Shown here in pieces: positions 26,773-34,886 of a stretch of 44,945 nucleotides of DNA; position 1 is the first letter of the stretch, and each line of letters starts with the position of its first letter. The notes beneath the pieces are model-generated. The model made no database searches. It was not told where the DNA came from and worked only from the letters and a program-made list of their open reading frames with translations. This DNA comes from Enterococcus durans NBRC 100479 = LMG 10746 (GTDB taxonomy: Bacteria; Bacillota; Bacilli; Lactobacillales; Enterococcaceae): NCBI RefSeq assembly GCF_001544215.1, contig NZ_BCQB01000026.1, positions 1 through 44,945 of the forward strand, in the 5' to 3' direction. The position numbers and the translations under genes were made by a program.

Positions 26773-26795
26773 AGAAAAAAGAGATTTTTAGATAA

Positions 26796-26851
26796 AAAGA
26801 ACAGCCCATCAAAAGGTTTCTTTTTGAACCTATGGTGGGCTGCTCTTTTCG
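26796..26851 (+). terminator. Terminator after the ankyrin lipoprotein gene
   Basis: CAGCCCA...AGGTT pairs with AACCT...TGGGCTG around a CTTTTTG loop, followed by CTCTTTT. Confidence 0.85.
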
Positions 26852-26921
26852 TTACTTTAAAGATATTTTAGAATAATCCTGCTCAATCTTCACTTATTTT
26901 GAGCCTGCTGTCTTATTTAAA

Positions 26922-28247
26922 GAGAGTGTAAAATATTTTGTGTAAATAGAAAAAAGGAAGTCCCTTCTGTAGAATAGAGTTAACGACAACCAATTCACAG
27001 AAAAGAGGACTTCCATATGAACGATTTTACTACAGAAATTCTAAAGACTCTAGCGAACAAAGGCGATTTGAATGAATTATTCCGTGTCCATTTGGAAAAA
27101 GCTGTCAATACGCTTTTCAAAACGGAGTTAACGGCTTTCCTCGATTACGAAAAGTACGATCGCATTGGTTTTAACACGGGTAATTCTCGTAACGGCTCCT
27201 ATGACCGTACGGTCAAGACCGAGTACGGGGAACTTCATCTCCAGATTCCGCGCGACCGCAACGGCGAGTTCAAGCAACAGACTGTTCCTGCTTATAGACG
27301 GACGAATGATACCTTAGAGGAGACCGTCATTCACCTCTTCCGAAAAGGTATTACCATGTCGGAAATCGCAGACTTGATTGAGAAAATGTATGGGCATCAC
27401 TACACGCCCCAAACCATGTCCAACATGACTAAAGTGCTGACTGAAGAAGTAAATGCATTTAAAGTTAGAACTCTAAATGATAAGTATGTCGCTATTTTCA
27501 TGGATGCTACTTATATTCCTTTAAAACGGCAAACCGTCTCCAAAGAAGCAATCTATATTGCCATTGGTATACGAGAAGACGGCACTAAAGAAGTACTAAG
27601 TTATGCGATTGCCCCGACTGAATCGACCTACGTTTGGAATAAGTTGTTACAGGACATTTACTCCAGAGGGGTTCATGATGTCTTACTGTTTATTACCGAT
27701 GGCTTAAAAGGCATGAAAGATACGATTCACCAGATTTATCCTAAAGCTAAATACCAACATTGCTGTGTTCACGTTTCCCGTAATATTGCTCATAAAGTAC
27801 GTGTCAAAGATCGAAAAGAAATCTGTGATGATTTTAAGGCTGTTTATCAAGCTAGCTCAAAGGAAGAGGCAAATACCTTTTTAGGGAGTATGATTGAGAA
27901 GTGGCAGAAAACCTATCCTAAAGTGACGCAGTCACTGATAAAAAATCAAGATTTATTGACTTTTTATGAGTTTCCGCCTGGTATCCGCCGAAGCATTTAC
28001 TCAACTAATTTAATCGAATCTTTCAATAAACAAATCAAGAAATACAGCCGCAGAAAAGATCAGTTTCAAAATGAAGAATCACTAGAGCGTTTCCTAGTAT
28101 CCATCTTTGATACATACAATCAAAAATTCTTAAATAGAAGCCATAAAGGCTTCCAACAAGTGACGGATACATTAGCTTCAATGTTTACTGAGTAACCCAT
28201 TATTTTGCAGAAGGACGAGTTATTTACACAAAATTATTGACGCTCCC
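26922..28247 (+). mobile_element. IS256-family insertion sequence, complete (1326 bp)
   Basis: Bounded by imperfect 27-bp inverted repeats (26922-26948, starting GAGAGTGT; 28221-28247, ending ACGCTCCC). It is flanked by an exact 8-bp target duplication TATTTAAA (26914-26921 and 28248-28255). One full transposase gene is inside. The protein sequence resembles the IS905/IS1310 branch of the IS256 family seen in lactococci and enterococci. It landed in the gap between the ankyrin gene terminator and the DXS-like gene and breaks no gene. Confidence 0.95.
27017..28195 (+). CDS. IS256-family transposase
   Basis: Mutator-type DDE transposase, 392 residues. The catalytic triad is D163 (FMDATYI), D228 (FITDGLKG) and E334 (STNLIESFNKQIK), with the C-x-H signature C250/H252 between the second D and E. 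The full length and intact triad suggest it is active. Start ATG has AGAGGA upstream. Confidence 0.96.
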   Translation: MNDFTTEILKTLANKGDLNELFRVHLEKAVNTLFKTELTAFLDYEKYDRIGFNTGNSRNGSYDRTVKTEYGELHLQIPRDRNGEFKQQTVPAYRRTNDTLEETVIHLFRKGITMSEIADLIEKMYGHHYTPQTMSNMTKVLTEEVNAFKVRTLNDKYVAIFMDATYIPLKRQTVSKEAIYIAIGIREDGTKEVLSYAIAPTESTYVWNKLLQDIYSRGVHDVLLFITDGLKGMKDTIHQIYPKAKYQHCCVHVSRNIAHKVRVKDRKEICDDFKAVYQASSKEEANTFLGSMIEKWQKTYPKVTQSLIKNQDLLTFYEFPPGIRRSIYSTNLIESFNKQIKKYSRRKDQFQNEESLERFLVSIFDTYNQKFLNRSHKGFQQVTDTLASMFTE

Positions 28248-28321
28248 TATTTAAAAGTTTGTTTACATAATAATTATATAGTAAATATCATGTCGTTATC
28301 TACTTCTCTATTCATAAATAA

Positions 28322-28368
28322 AAAAATGAGGTAAAAGTAATCACTCACTTTTACCTCATTTTTATTTT
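28322..28368. terminator. Bidirectional terminator between the IS and the DXS-like gene
   Basis: AAAAATGAGGTAAAAGT pairs with ACTTTTACCTCATTTTT (17 bp, 8-base loop). Both strands leave into T runs. It ends the minus-strand DXS-like transcript and shields it from the IS. Confidence 0.88.
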
Positions 28369-28495
28369 TAAACACTTAAGAAGAACAGCAGTCACCAAAA
28401 AGTAAAATTGGACAAAAATCAATGAGCCAGTTTCTAGACTTCCTCTTAGTTCTTAAAGTTCTTGACTCGTTGCTCTACGAATAGTACCACTAATA

Positions 28496-30256
28496 CTATT
28501 TAGAAAGTACTTTTTGTGTATCTTCAACGATTTGTGCAGGCGTTAAATGATAACGTTCGTAGAGTTCTTGTGTTGGAATGCTATCAGTAAATTCTTTTTT
28601 AGAACCAAAATTCAAGACATTGATAGAAGAATCACCATAATAACGGCTGATTTTTTCGCCAAAACCACCTGCCAGGCTACCATCTTCTAAAGTCACAACT
28701 ACTTGATGGTTTTCTTTTAACTGATCCAATGTTTCACGATCAAATTCTGTGATTGTTCCAGGATTGATCAATGTTGCATCGATTCCTGCTTTTTTGAATT
28801 CTTCCACTGCTGCTTTTCCAAGTTCAAGGAACCCACCTAAAGCCAAAACAGCTACAGTTTCGCCTTCATTCAACACTTGGTACGCTGGTGTCGAGTAATC
28901 TTTGGCAATTGCTTCACCATGTTGTACGCCATGTGTTGGAATTCTGATTGCTACTGGTTGTTTTGTTTGCGTCAATGCCCAGTCAAGCATTGAAAGTAGA
29001 TCTTCTTTAGTTGCAGGTGCAAGATATTTGATATTAGGGATACTTGAAAGATACGCAATGTCAAATGTTCCTTGGTGTGTACGATCGCTTGCAGAGATCG
29101 TTCCACCTCCGACCAAAATCACGGCTGGATTTTCATTGATTGCTAAATCATGTGATAATTGGTCATACGCACGTTGTAAGAATGTGCTTGATTGGAACAC
29201 TACTGGACGAACCCCTTGTGAAGCTAAAGCTGATGCAAAAGTAATCGAATGTTGTTCCGCGATACCTACGTCAAAATAATGATCTGGATGTTTTTTCTGA
29301 TACTCTTTCAAACCAAACATACCTGGAATTGCCGCATTGACAGCAACGATTGGTGTCTCACTATTCGTTGTTTTTTCATCCAAGTAGGCAATGATTGCTT
29401 GATTCAACCTTTCGCCAGTTGCTGGATGTTTTGCTTCACCAGTTGCTAGATCAAAAGGAACATGCCAATGGTATTTCATCTTGTTTTCAATTGCAGGTTC
29501 ATATCCGTGACCTTTTTCAGTGTGCACATGAAGAACGATTGGATGATCGATATCCTTGATTTCTTTAAATACTTGGATAACTGTTTCAAGATTATTTCCA
29601 TTTGCTACATAACGGTAGTCAAATCCCATCGCTTTGAACAAGTTATTGTCACTTTGACCATTGCTTTCACGCAATTCTGCCAAATTTTGATACAAGCTAC
29701 CGTGATTTTCATCAATCGACATTTCATTGTCGTTGACCAATACGATCAGATTTGAGTCCAATGCTCCGCCGTTATTCAATCCTTCGTATGCCAAACCACC
29801 ACTCATTGAACCATCACCGATAAATGCCATCACATTTCCTGTTTCATGTTTCAAATCACGGGCTTTTGCTAAACCTACAGCCAAACTGATAGAAGTTGAT
29901 GTATGCCCTACCGTAAAGTAGTCATGTTCACTTTCATGTTGATTAGAATAGCCTGTTACTTCATGATAATGTCCTTCTTCAAAACCGTTCTTACGGCCTG
30001 TCAATAATTTATGCCCGTAAGATTGATGGGACACATCCCAAACGATTTTATCCTTTGGTGAATCAAATACATAATGAAAGGCAATCGTTAATTCAGTTAC
30101 TCCTAGGTTAGGACCCACATGTCCACCGACTGCGCTATCTTTCTGTAAAATCATTTGACGCATTTCATCAGCTAATAACGTCATTTCTTCAATTGTTAAT
30201 TGTTTAACGTCTGCAGGACCATTTACTTTGTCCAATATACGTTCAGTTGTAGTCAT
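28496..30256 (-). CDS. dxs: 1-deoxy-D-xylulose-5-phosphate synthase-like, TPP-dependent
   Basis: Thiamine-diphosphate enzyme of 586 residues that by homology would condense pyruvate and glyceraldehyde 3-phosphate to DXP. Motifs in order: DVSHQSYGHKLLTGRKNGF (about 74-92), VGHTSTSIS, the TPP motif GDGSMSGGLAYEGLNN beginning at 147, LVNDNEMSIDEN, then DVGIAEQHSITFAS and FLQRAYDQLSHDLA. It is somewhat shorter than typical DXS (about 620). The segment between the last two motifs and THQGTFD reads VGGGTISAS, unlike the usual DRAG-VGADG. Enterococci make isoprenoids through mevalonate, so this may supply DXP for thiamine or pyridoxal synthesis, or be a divergent enzyme. No pathway partner is adjacent. 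Confidence 0.83.
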   Translation of the reverse strand: MTTTERILDKVNGPADVKQLTIEEMTLLADEMRQMILQKDSAVGGHVGPNLGVTELTIAFHYVFDSPKDKIVWDVSHQSYGHKLLTGRKNGFEEGHYHEVTGYSNQHESEHDYFTVGHTSTSISLAVGLAKARDLKHETGNVMAFIGDGSMSGGLAYEGLNNGGALDSNLIVLVNDNEMSIDENHGSLYQNLAELRESNGQSDNNLFKAMGFDYRYVANGNNLETVIQVFKEIKDIDHPIVLHVHTEKGHGYEPAIENKMKYHWHVPFDLATGEAKHPATGERLNQAIIAYLDEKTTNSETPIVAVNAAIPGMFGLKEYQKKHPDHYFDVGIAEQHSITFASALASQGVRPVVFQSSTFLQRAYDQLSHDLAINENPAVILVGGGTISASDRTHQGTFDIAYLSSIPNIKYLAPATKEDLLSMLDWALTQTKQPVAIRIPTHGVQHGEAIAKDYSTPAYQVLNEGETVAVLALGGFLELGKAAVEEFKKAGIDATLINPGTITEFDRETLDQLKENHQVVVTLEDGSLAGGFGEKISRYYGDSSINVLNFGSKKEFTDSIPTQELYERYHLTPAQIVEDTQKVLSK

Positions 30257-30464
30257 GAATTGTTCTCTCCCTTATCAGCTACTTATTCGCGCTGCTTTTT
30301 GCAAGAAAATAGAGTTTCTAGCACAGGAATCATTGTACTACTTGGAGTCAACTCTAAGTCAAGGGGATTTTCAAAAAAAATAAAAAAAAGAGGAGCGATT
30401 TTTCTAGCAAGTAAACATCTATATGTAACTTTCTAAAATTTTCATCAAACAGCTGTTTCTCTTT

Positions 30465-30699
30465 TCATTGTGAACACTTGCGGATATTATAAAAACAAGG
30501 AGCCTGTCTCTTCATTTTGGTTCTGAGCTTCTTCTGTATAAAAGTATCCCATTCTCCATCTTTGCTACTATAAATATTTCCTGAAGACTTAAAGGTCCTT
30601 GGATCTTCTATTGATATAGCTGCATCAATACAAAAAGAATATTCCCAATGTTATGACCAAACTCATCACTAAATAGAAAAGTTTTGTCTTTCGCGACAT
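30465..30699 (-). pseudogene. Small exported or membrane protein, frameshifted
   Basis: From ATG at 30699 the frame reads MSRKTKLFYLVMSLVITLGI then FFLY and stops. Moving by one base at the T run, it continues IDAAISIEDPRTFKSSGNIY, SSKDGEWDTFIQKKLRTKMK and RQAPC to a stop at 30465. The joined product would be a signal or anchor helix plus about 50 polar residues. I do not recognise the family. No other gene explains this stretch. Confidence 0.4.
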
Positions 30700-30898
30700 T
30701 TGCGATTCCACGTCATTCCCAACTTTCTATAGTTTATTTATGTACAATTCGATTTTAGCATGTTGATTTTCTGTTGTTGTGAAGGTCTCCCGAACATACT
30801 GAAAAAGCATCATGAACGACAAAAATCTTCGGCAATCAATAAGTATCAGATGCGTACATACTATTATTAGAAGTAAAAATATTGTTTGCAATGAAGAC

Positions 30899-30942
30899 AA
30901 AAAAGTCCAAACGATGTCTGAACTCTTTCTATCCATAGAGAA
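30899..30942 (+). repeat. 44-bp direct repeat, left copy
   Basis: Starts AAAAAAGTCCAAACGATGTC and ends CTATCCATAGAGAA. It matches 32027-32070 at 43 of 44 positions. Each copy is followed at once by a GGGACA-type hairpin. The two copies enclose the carboxymuconolactone decarboxylase and merR genes. Confidence 0.92.
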
Positions 30943-30948
30943 GGGTGT

Positions 30949-30977
30949 GGGACAAAAGTGGGAAACACTTCTGTCCC
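30949..30977. terminator. GGGACA hairpin of the short repeat form
   Basis: GGGACAAAAGTG (30949-30960) pairs with CACTTCTGTCCC (30966-30977) with one mismatch. It resembles the ends of the large intergenic repeats and may terminate convergent transcription. Confidence 0.6.
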
Positions 30978-31111
30978 AGTCTCCATATCTTCTGTCTCGA
31001 TCTCTTTCCACCATAGGATTAAAAAACTTAGTGTTAATAAAAGGTTAAAAAATAAAACCGTATCCGCATTTTTTTAAAGTACTAAGAGTTAAAAATTTGC
31101 GTCCAAATAAT

Positions 31112-31507
31112 CTAAAGCCCACTTTTCCCCTCATCTCTCTCCTCAAATACCTGCTTAGCAACTGTCACTGCATTTAATACTCGGGGAAATCCCACATATG
31201 GAATGGCTTGGATAAACGTTTCAATGATTTGTTCTCGTGTCAAACCAACATTTAGCGAACCATTGATATGAACGTATAGTTGAGGAGCTGTATCTCCTTG
31301 GGTTAGTAAGCTTGTAATAGTAATCATTTCTCGTTCTTTAAGATTTAAAATATCACGATCATAGATATCACCAAAAGCAAACTCAATGATATAGCGGCCA
31401 ATGTCTTGTGGTAAACCTTCCAGTGAATCAATCACCGCTTGTCCAGCTTGACGATCAATTTTTTCCAAATTTTTCAATCCGTCATTAAAACGTTCCGTAT
31501 TTGTCAT
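31112..31507 (-). CDS. Carboxymuconolactone decarboxylase family protein
   Basis: 131-residue CMD/AhpD-like protein. The core is LNLKEREMITITSLLTQGDTAPQLYVHINGSLNVGLTREQIIETF, with the conserved His of the family in VHINGSLN but no CxxC, so it is of the non-AhpD type. The actual reaction is unknown. Start ATG follows AAGGAGG. It is divergent from a MerR regulator and has a long-spacer promoter typical of MerR targets. Confidence 0.88.
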   Translation of the reverse strand: MTNTERFNDGLKNLEKIDRQAGQAVIDSLEGLPQDIGRYIIEFAFGDIYDRDILNLKEREMITITSLLTQGDTAPQLYVHINGSLNVGLTREQIIETFIQAIPYVGFPRVLNAVTVAKQVFEERDEGKSGL

Positions 31508-31552
31508 AATGGTACCTCCTTAAAGTCCACATTATTTCTTGTGGTTGAAATA

Positions 31553-31583
31553 AGATTAAATGCTAGAGTACTGTCCATGTCAA
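31553..31583 (-). promoter_or_regulatory. MerR-type promoter with 19-bp spacer
   Basis: On the minus strand TTGACA (31578-31583) and TAATCT (31553-31558) are 19 bases apart, and the spacer contains AGTACT at its centre. Over-long spacers of this kind are the usual target of MerR-family activators, which realign the -35 and -10 boxes by twisting DNA. It drives the CMD-family gene. Confidence 0.7.
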
Positions 31584-31668
31584 TATTTTTTATTTTCACC
31601 ATTGACAATCAACAGTAATGAGAGTAGCCTACGACATAAAATACAGCAATGAGAATGGAGCGAATCCT

Positions 31669-32028
31669 ATGCATTATTCGATTGGTAAATTTTCTAAAAT
31701 GTGCGGACTAACGATTGATACACTTCGCTTTTATGAAAAACAAGGACTGATATTTTCGAATCGTGGTGCTGACAATAGACGATTTTATACAGAGAAAGAC
31801 TTGATTTGGGTAGAATTTATCCTCCGCTTAAAGAAAACTGGCATGACTATCAAAAATATGCAAGAATATGCGCAGCTTCGTTACAAGGGGGATGAAACAA
31901 TTCCTGATAGAATCAAACTTTTATTCGATCAATTAGACTCGTTATACGAACAACAAAATCAAATCAACGATCACATTGATTTCTTAGAGAAAAAAATACA
32001 ACTATATCAAGAAATGAAAGTAAACTAA
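31669..32028 (+). CDS. MerR family transcriptional regulator
   Basis: 119-residue regulator starting MHYSIGKFSKMCGLTIDTLR with the winged-helix domain (YSIGKFSKMCGLTIDTLRFYEKQGLI) followed by a long coiled coil (DQLDSLYEQQNQINDHIDFLEKKIQLYQEM). The cysteine pattern of metal sensors is absent, so the signal is unknown; AdhR/NmlR-like aldehyde sensors are possible relatives. The ATG at 31669 is chosen for GGAG 9 nt upstream; an upstream in-frame ATG lacks a site and would precede the HTH by 17 odd residues. Its stop codon is fused to the right copy of the 44-bp repeat. Confidence 0.87.
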   Translation: MHYSIGKFSKMCGLTIDTLRFYEKQGLIFSNRGADNRRFYTEKDLIWVEFILRLKKTGMTIKNMQEYAQLRYKGDETIPDRIKLLFDQLDSLYEQQNQINDHIDFLEKKIQLYQEMKVN

Positions 32029-32070
32029 AAAAGTCCAAACGACGTCTGAACTCTTTCTATCCATAGAGAA
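32027..32070 (+). repeat. 44-bp direct repeat, right copy
   Basis: Same sequence as 30899-30942 with one T/C difference. It begins inside the merR stop codon. Confidence 0.92.
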
Positions 32071-32071
32071 A

Positions 32072-32173
32072 GGGACAGATGTGTTGTACTCCGAGAGATA
32101 AAGTCGAATCCCTGAAATTCATCAACGATGATTTTCATGAAAGTCTTTTTTATCCTCTTCACACATCTGTCCC
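32072..32173. repeat. Palindromic intergenic repeat, short divergent form
   Basis: Outer arms GGGACAGATGTG (32072-32083) and CACATCTGTCCC (32162-32173) are perfectly complementary. Inside, CTCCGAGAGATAAAGTCGAA resembles the ACTCCGAGAAATAAG block of the long repeats, with a second inner hairpin around TTCATCAACGATGATTTTCATGAA. It separates merR from the convergent glsB gene. Confidence 0.8.
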
Positions 32174-32214
32174 TACTACATATTCTTACTTAATGGATCG
32201 ACTTAAAAGTCCTC

Positions 32215-32457
32215 TTATAATTTACGAGCAAAGAAAGAGACGATCAATACAAGTATGATTGCTCCAATCAATGAAGGAACGATTGCCATCCCACCGATTA
32301 TTGGTCCCCATGAACCTAGCAAAGCTTGTCCGATTGCAGACCCAACTAAACCAGCGATCACGTTTGCAATGATGCCCATTGAAGACCCTTTATTTGTAAT
32401 TGCTCCTGCAATTGCTCCGATAATACCACCAACGATTAATGACCAAATAAATCCCAT
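32215..32457 (-). CDS. glsB: GlsB/YeaQ/YmgE family stress membrane protein
   Basis: 80-residue transglycosylase-associated-type membrane protein with three Gly/Ile-rich helices (WSLIVGGIIGAIAGAITNKG, MGIIANVIAGLVGSAIGQAL, SLIGAIILVLIVSFFARKL). Members accompany Gls24 in enterococci. Start ATG follows TAGGAGG. It is the last gene of the amaP-DUF2273-gls24 unit, 46 bases after gls24. Confidence 0.92.
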   Translation of the reverse strand: MGFIWSLIVGGIIGAIAGAITNKGSSMGIIANVIAGLVGSAIGQALLGSWGPIIGGMAIVPSLIGAIILVLIVSFFARKL

Positions 32458-32503
32458 TTTAATTTCCTCCTATATGCTACTTTTTCCAGTTTTTTTCTTT
32501 TTA

Positions 32504-33061
32504 TTATTGTACACGAGGTTCCGCGTTATCTTTTACTTTTTGTGTTCCTTTGCTTACAGCAGATTTTGCTTTATCTGTTTGTTTTGAAGCAAATTGTCCT
32601 GTTGTTTTTGCTGCATCTGTCACTTTATCTTGGACAGTTTCTTGATCTTTTTCATATTCTTCTTGTGTTTTGATGTCTACGACGTTCACATTCACTTCGA
32701 TCACATCTAAGTGAGTCATGTCGTTTACTTCGCGACTGATCAAGTCTTTGATTTGTTCGTAAATGTCTTCAATGTCTTTACCATATTCAACAACAACGTC
32801 TAAATCAACAGCTACTTGTTTTTTGCCGACTTCTGCATTGATACCAGCAGTAACGTTATCTGTATTGACTAATTTTTCAGCGATGTTTGAGAAGAAGCCG
32901 CCGTCAAGTGTCAATAATCCGTCAACATCTTTCAATGCGTAACCAATGATCTTTTGGATGACTTTATCTTCATAAGTCAATTCACCTTTAGAGATATGGC
33001 TGTCTTCTGTGTGAGTACCGTTAGCAGTTACGTTCATGTTTTTCATCTCTTTGTTTTCCAT
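32504..33061 (-). CDS. gls24: Asp23/Gls24 family envelope stress protein
   Basis: 185-residue general stress protein. The Asp23 domain (about 25-130) shows the family sequence GELTYEDKVIQKIIGYALKDVDGLLTLDGG, NVTAGINAEVGKKQVAVDLDVVVEYG and LDVIEVNVNVVDIKTQEE. A charged, low-complexity C-terminal tail rich in Lys, Asp and Thr follows. In enterococci Gls24 is linked to bile and starvation stress; AmaP tethers Asp23-type proteins to the membrane. Start ATG follows AGGAGG. Confidence 0.95.
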   Translation of the reverse strand: MENKEMKNMNVTANGTHTEDSHISKGELTYEDKVIQKIIGYALKDVDGLLTLDGGFFSNIAEKLVNTDNVTAGINAEVGKKQVAVDLDVVVEYGKDIEDIYEQIKDLISREVNDMTHLDVIEVNVNVVDIKTQEEYEKDQETVQDKVTDAAKTTGQFASKQTDKAKSAVSKGTQKVKDNAEPRVQ

Positions 33062-33073
33062 CTTTTATTCCTC

Positions 33074-33262
33074 CTATGATTTAAAAAAATGATCTAAAAT
33101 TTTTGTTTCTTTTAAATAAAAACCAATTCCTACGCCAATCGCAGTCATGATGATTATCAAAAGAGTTTTAAAAAAGCCTACTGTAAGCCATAAGATAGCT
33201 AGTAGTAACCCAAGTCCCCCGAAAATAATCGGGAGCTTGTATGTTGAAAATAATTCTTTCAT
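33074..33262 (-). CDS. DUF2273 small membrane protein
   Basis: 62 residues with two hydrophobic helices (LPIIFGGLGLLLAILWLTVGF and TLLIIIMTAIGVGIGFYL) and a polar tail, the DUF2273 form found between amaP and gls24/asp23 genes. Start ATG follows AGGAGGGA. It probably helps place the Asp23/Gls24 complex at the membrane. Confidence 0.9.
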   Translation of the reverse strand: MKELFSTYKLPIIFGGLGLLLAILWLTVGFFKTLLIIIMTAIGVGIGFYLKETKILDHFFKS

Positions 33263-33273
33263 TTAAGTCCCTC

Positions 33274-33837
33274 CTATTCTACTCGAGAGTGCTTGTTGTC
33301 TCTAGTATTTTGCTCTTCATAGCCACTATATGTCACAGCTACACCAATATTTTGCTCTGTGCCAAGTACGTTTCTGACTTTTTGCTCGATTTCTCGCATC
33401 AATGCACTTGTTTTTCCAACTAATGAAGATGTACGTTTTAAATCGCCTTTCACATGAACATTGATCTTGTTTTTCGTTGAACGTATTTTTACTTTCGGCG
33501 AACCAACAAATTCTTCTTCATGCAATTGTGACCGAACCAATCCTTCGATTGCTTTCTTGTCCAACGTCAGTGTACCGTCCTTTTGTTTTAGTACAAATGT
33601 GCCTTTTGATTTTGGATAGAATAGTACGACCAATAACAAAATAAACACAAGAATAGCAAAAACGACAGCTGCCCAAAATAGATATTGCTGCATATAGTAG
33701 TTTGTGATAACGAAGAAGCGAAATCTTTCCAACTGTTTTGGCATGATATACGGGGCATTGATCACAGCTACACCTAGAAGTACGGATAATAAAAACAAAC
33801 TTGCGATAATACCGATTATCTTCCACCCTTTATTCAT
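33274..33837 (-). CDS. amaP: Alkaline shock response membrane anchor AmaP
   Basis: 187-residue protein with two N-terminal membrane helices (IIGIIASLFLLSVLLGVAVI and LFWAAVVFAILVFILLLVVLF), then a soluble domain (DGTLTLDKKAIEGLVRSQLHEEEFVGSPKVKIRSTKNKINVHVKG) typical of AmaP. It anchors Asp23/Gls24 proteins to the membrane. First gene of the four-gene unit; ATG follows AGGAGGTGG, and GGTAGCGCTTC lies in its leader. Confidence 0.9.
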   Translation of the reverse strand: MNKGWKIIGIIASLFLLSVLLGVAVINAPYIMPKQLERFRFFVITNYYMQQYLFWAAVVFAILVFILLLVVLFYPKSKGTFVLKQKDGTLTLDKKAIEGLVRSQLHEEEFVGSPKVKIRSTKNKINVHVKGDLKRTSSLVGKTSALMREIEQKVRNVLGTEQNIGVAVTYSGYEEQNTRDNKHSRVE

Positions 33838-34028
33838 TTTCCACCTCCTACCCTTACTATACTGATGATATTTTTTCGTTATCTAAAAAAGCCAACTGCC
33901 TAGAATATCGAAGCGCTACCAACCATTGCTGACTCGGATAGGCGTTTTCTCTACTTCTAGCCCGATAAACATAAATAACGAATAAACTCAAAAGTATTTT
34001 TTGCTTTTTTTCTATTGGGTATAGTTAA
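33838..34028. other. Leader and promoter region of the amaP unit
   Basis: No gene seen. It holds the start region for the minus-strand amaP unit and AT-rich sequence before the small open frame at 34029. Confidence 0.4.
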
Positions 34029-34292
34029 AGTATAGTATCCAACATTAAAAATTGCAAAGATAATGCTCAATTAATATTACAAAAAACAAATCAATTATTA
34101 GATTTTTCTGATTATTCATCGATCACAGGATTTTATACAAAAATTAAAAACATGATGTTTTCAACGTTGTTACCCTTTTCAAAAAAGCATAAAATGAATT
34201 ATACTGAAATTAGCTCATCTAATTTTTTTGAATGTGATAACCTAAAAAAAACAGATTCTTTTGAATCGATAAGTGAGGTGCTCTCATGGTAA
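34029..34292 (+). pseudogene. Open frame without a start codon, unrecognised
   Basis: An open frame of 87 codons reads, near its start, NIKNCKDNAQLILQKTNQLL, then DFSDYSSITGFYTKIKNMMF and later NYTEISSSNFFECDN, ending VLSW. No ATG, GTG or TTG with a ribosome site stands at its start; the first ATG would leave only about 46 residues. Its stop codon overlaps the ATG of the next small gene (ATGGTAA), a layout typical of coupled genes. I do not recognise it; it may be the 3' end of a lost gene. Confidence 0.4.
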
Positions 34293-34459
34293 AAAAAATC
34301 GTTTATGCCTGTATAACAACAATAATTTATCTAATTGTGTAAAATGTTGGTAATTTGTTTTTTGGTGTTTCGAAGGAATTCAGCTGGACGACTACGCTTT
34401 GGGAATCCTTTTTCTTCTTTATTTTTGTTCTTTTATTACAGAACTATCGAAAAAAGTAA
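34286..34459 (+). pseudogene. Small two-helix membrane protein with an in-frame stop
   Basis: From ATG at 34286, with GAGGTG upstream, the frame reads MVKKIVYACITTIIYLIV, then TAA at codon 19 (34340-34342), then NVGNLFFGVSKEFSWTTTLW, ESFFFFIFVLLLQNYRKK and a stop. Apart from one stop codon the 57-residue frame is open and gives a clean two-helix membrane protein with a basic end. The family is unknown. Size and layout recall immunity or accessory peptides of bacteriocin systems, but nothing proves it. Confidence 0.45.
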
Positions 34460-34886
34460 GAAATTTTACAAGCTTTTTTCTCAACCAATCATAGGTACGT
34501 TTCTATTGTTGCCAAATGTTTCAGCGGGTACGATCTTTAAAGAACTATTGCATCGATCAGTAGGACTACGAAAGATTTAACTATTTATTTTGTGCATATC
34601 ATGCTATAATAAAGAAAGTACGAAAAATATGTTATGCGACATTTTAATTTGTTTTGTTGAAATTTAATCCCACTGGCGTAACTTCAGGGTTACAAGGATG
34701 TATTAGTGGTTAGGGAATACATTGTTTAAATGAGAAATAGTTAATCTTTAGTAATGGTTTTACAGCTTTAAATAATAATATTGATTCGTTAGATCGCCTT
34801 TTCTCAAAAAGAAGAGGCTTTCGTTCACCTCTCTATTTATCGATAAACAATAAAGATATATCGTATAACGAAAAGGAATGATGTAT
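34460..34886. other. Non-coding stretch with two small hairpins
   Basis: No convincing gene. GTAAC/GTTAC (34678-34693) and ATGTATT/AATACAT (34698-34722) form two adjacent hairpins without a T run, so a small RNA or regulatory leader is possible but weakly supported. Confidence 0.3.

Noticed and set aside
34335..34580. 81-codon plus-strand frame starting MCKMLVICFL
   Set aside because: It overlaps the two-helix peptide in another frame and lacks a ribosome site. Its last 40 codons remain unexplained but match nothing I know.
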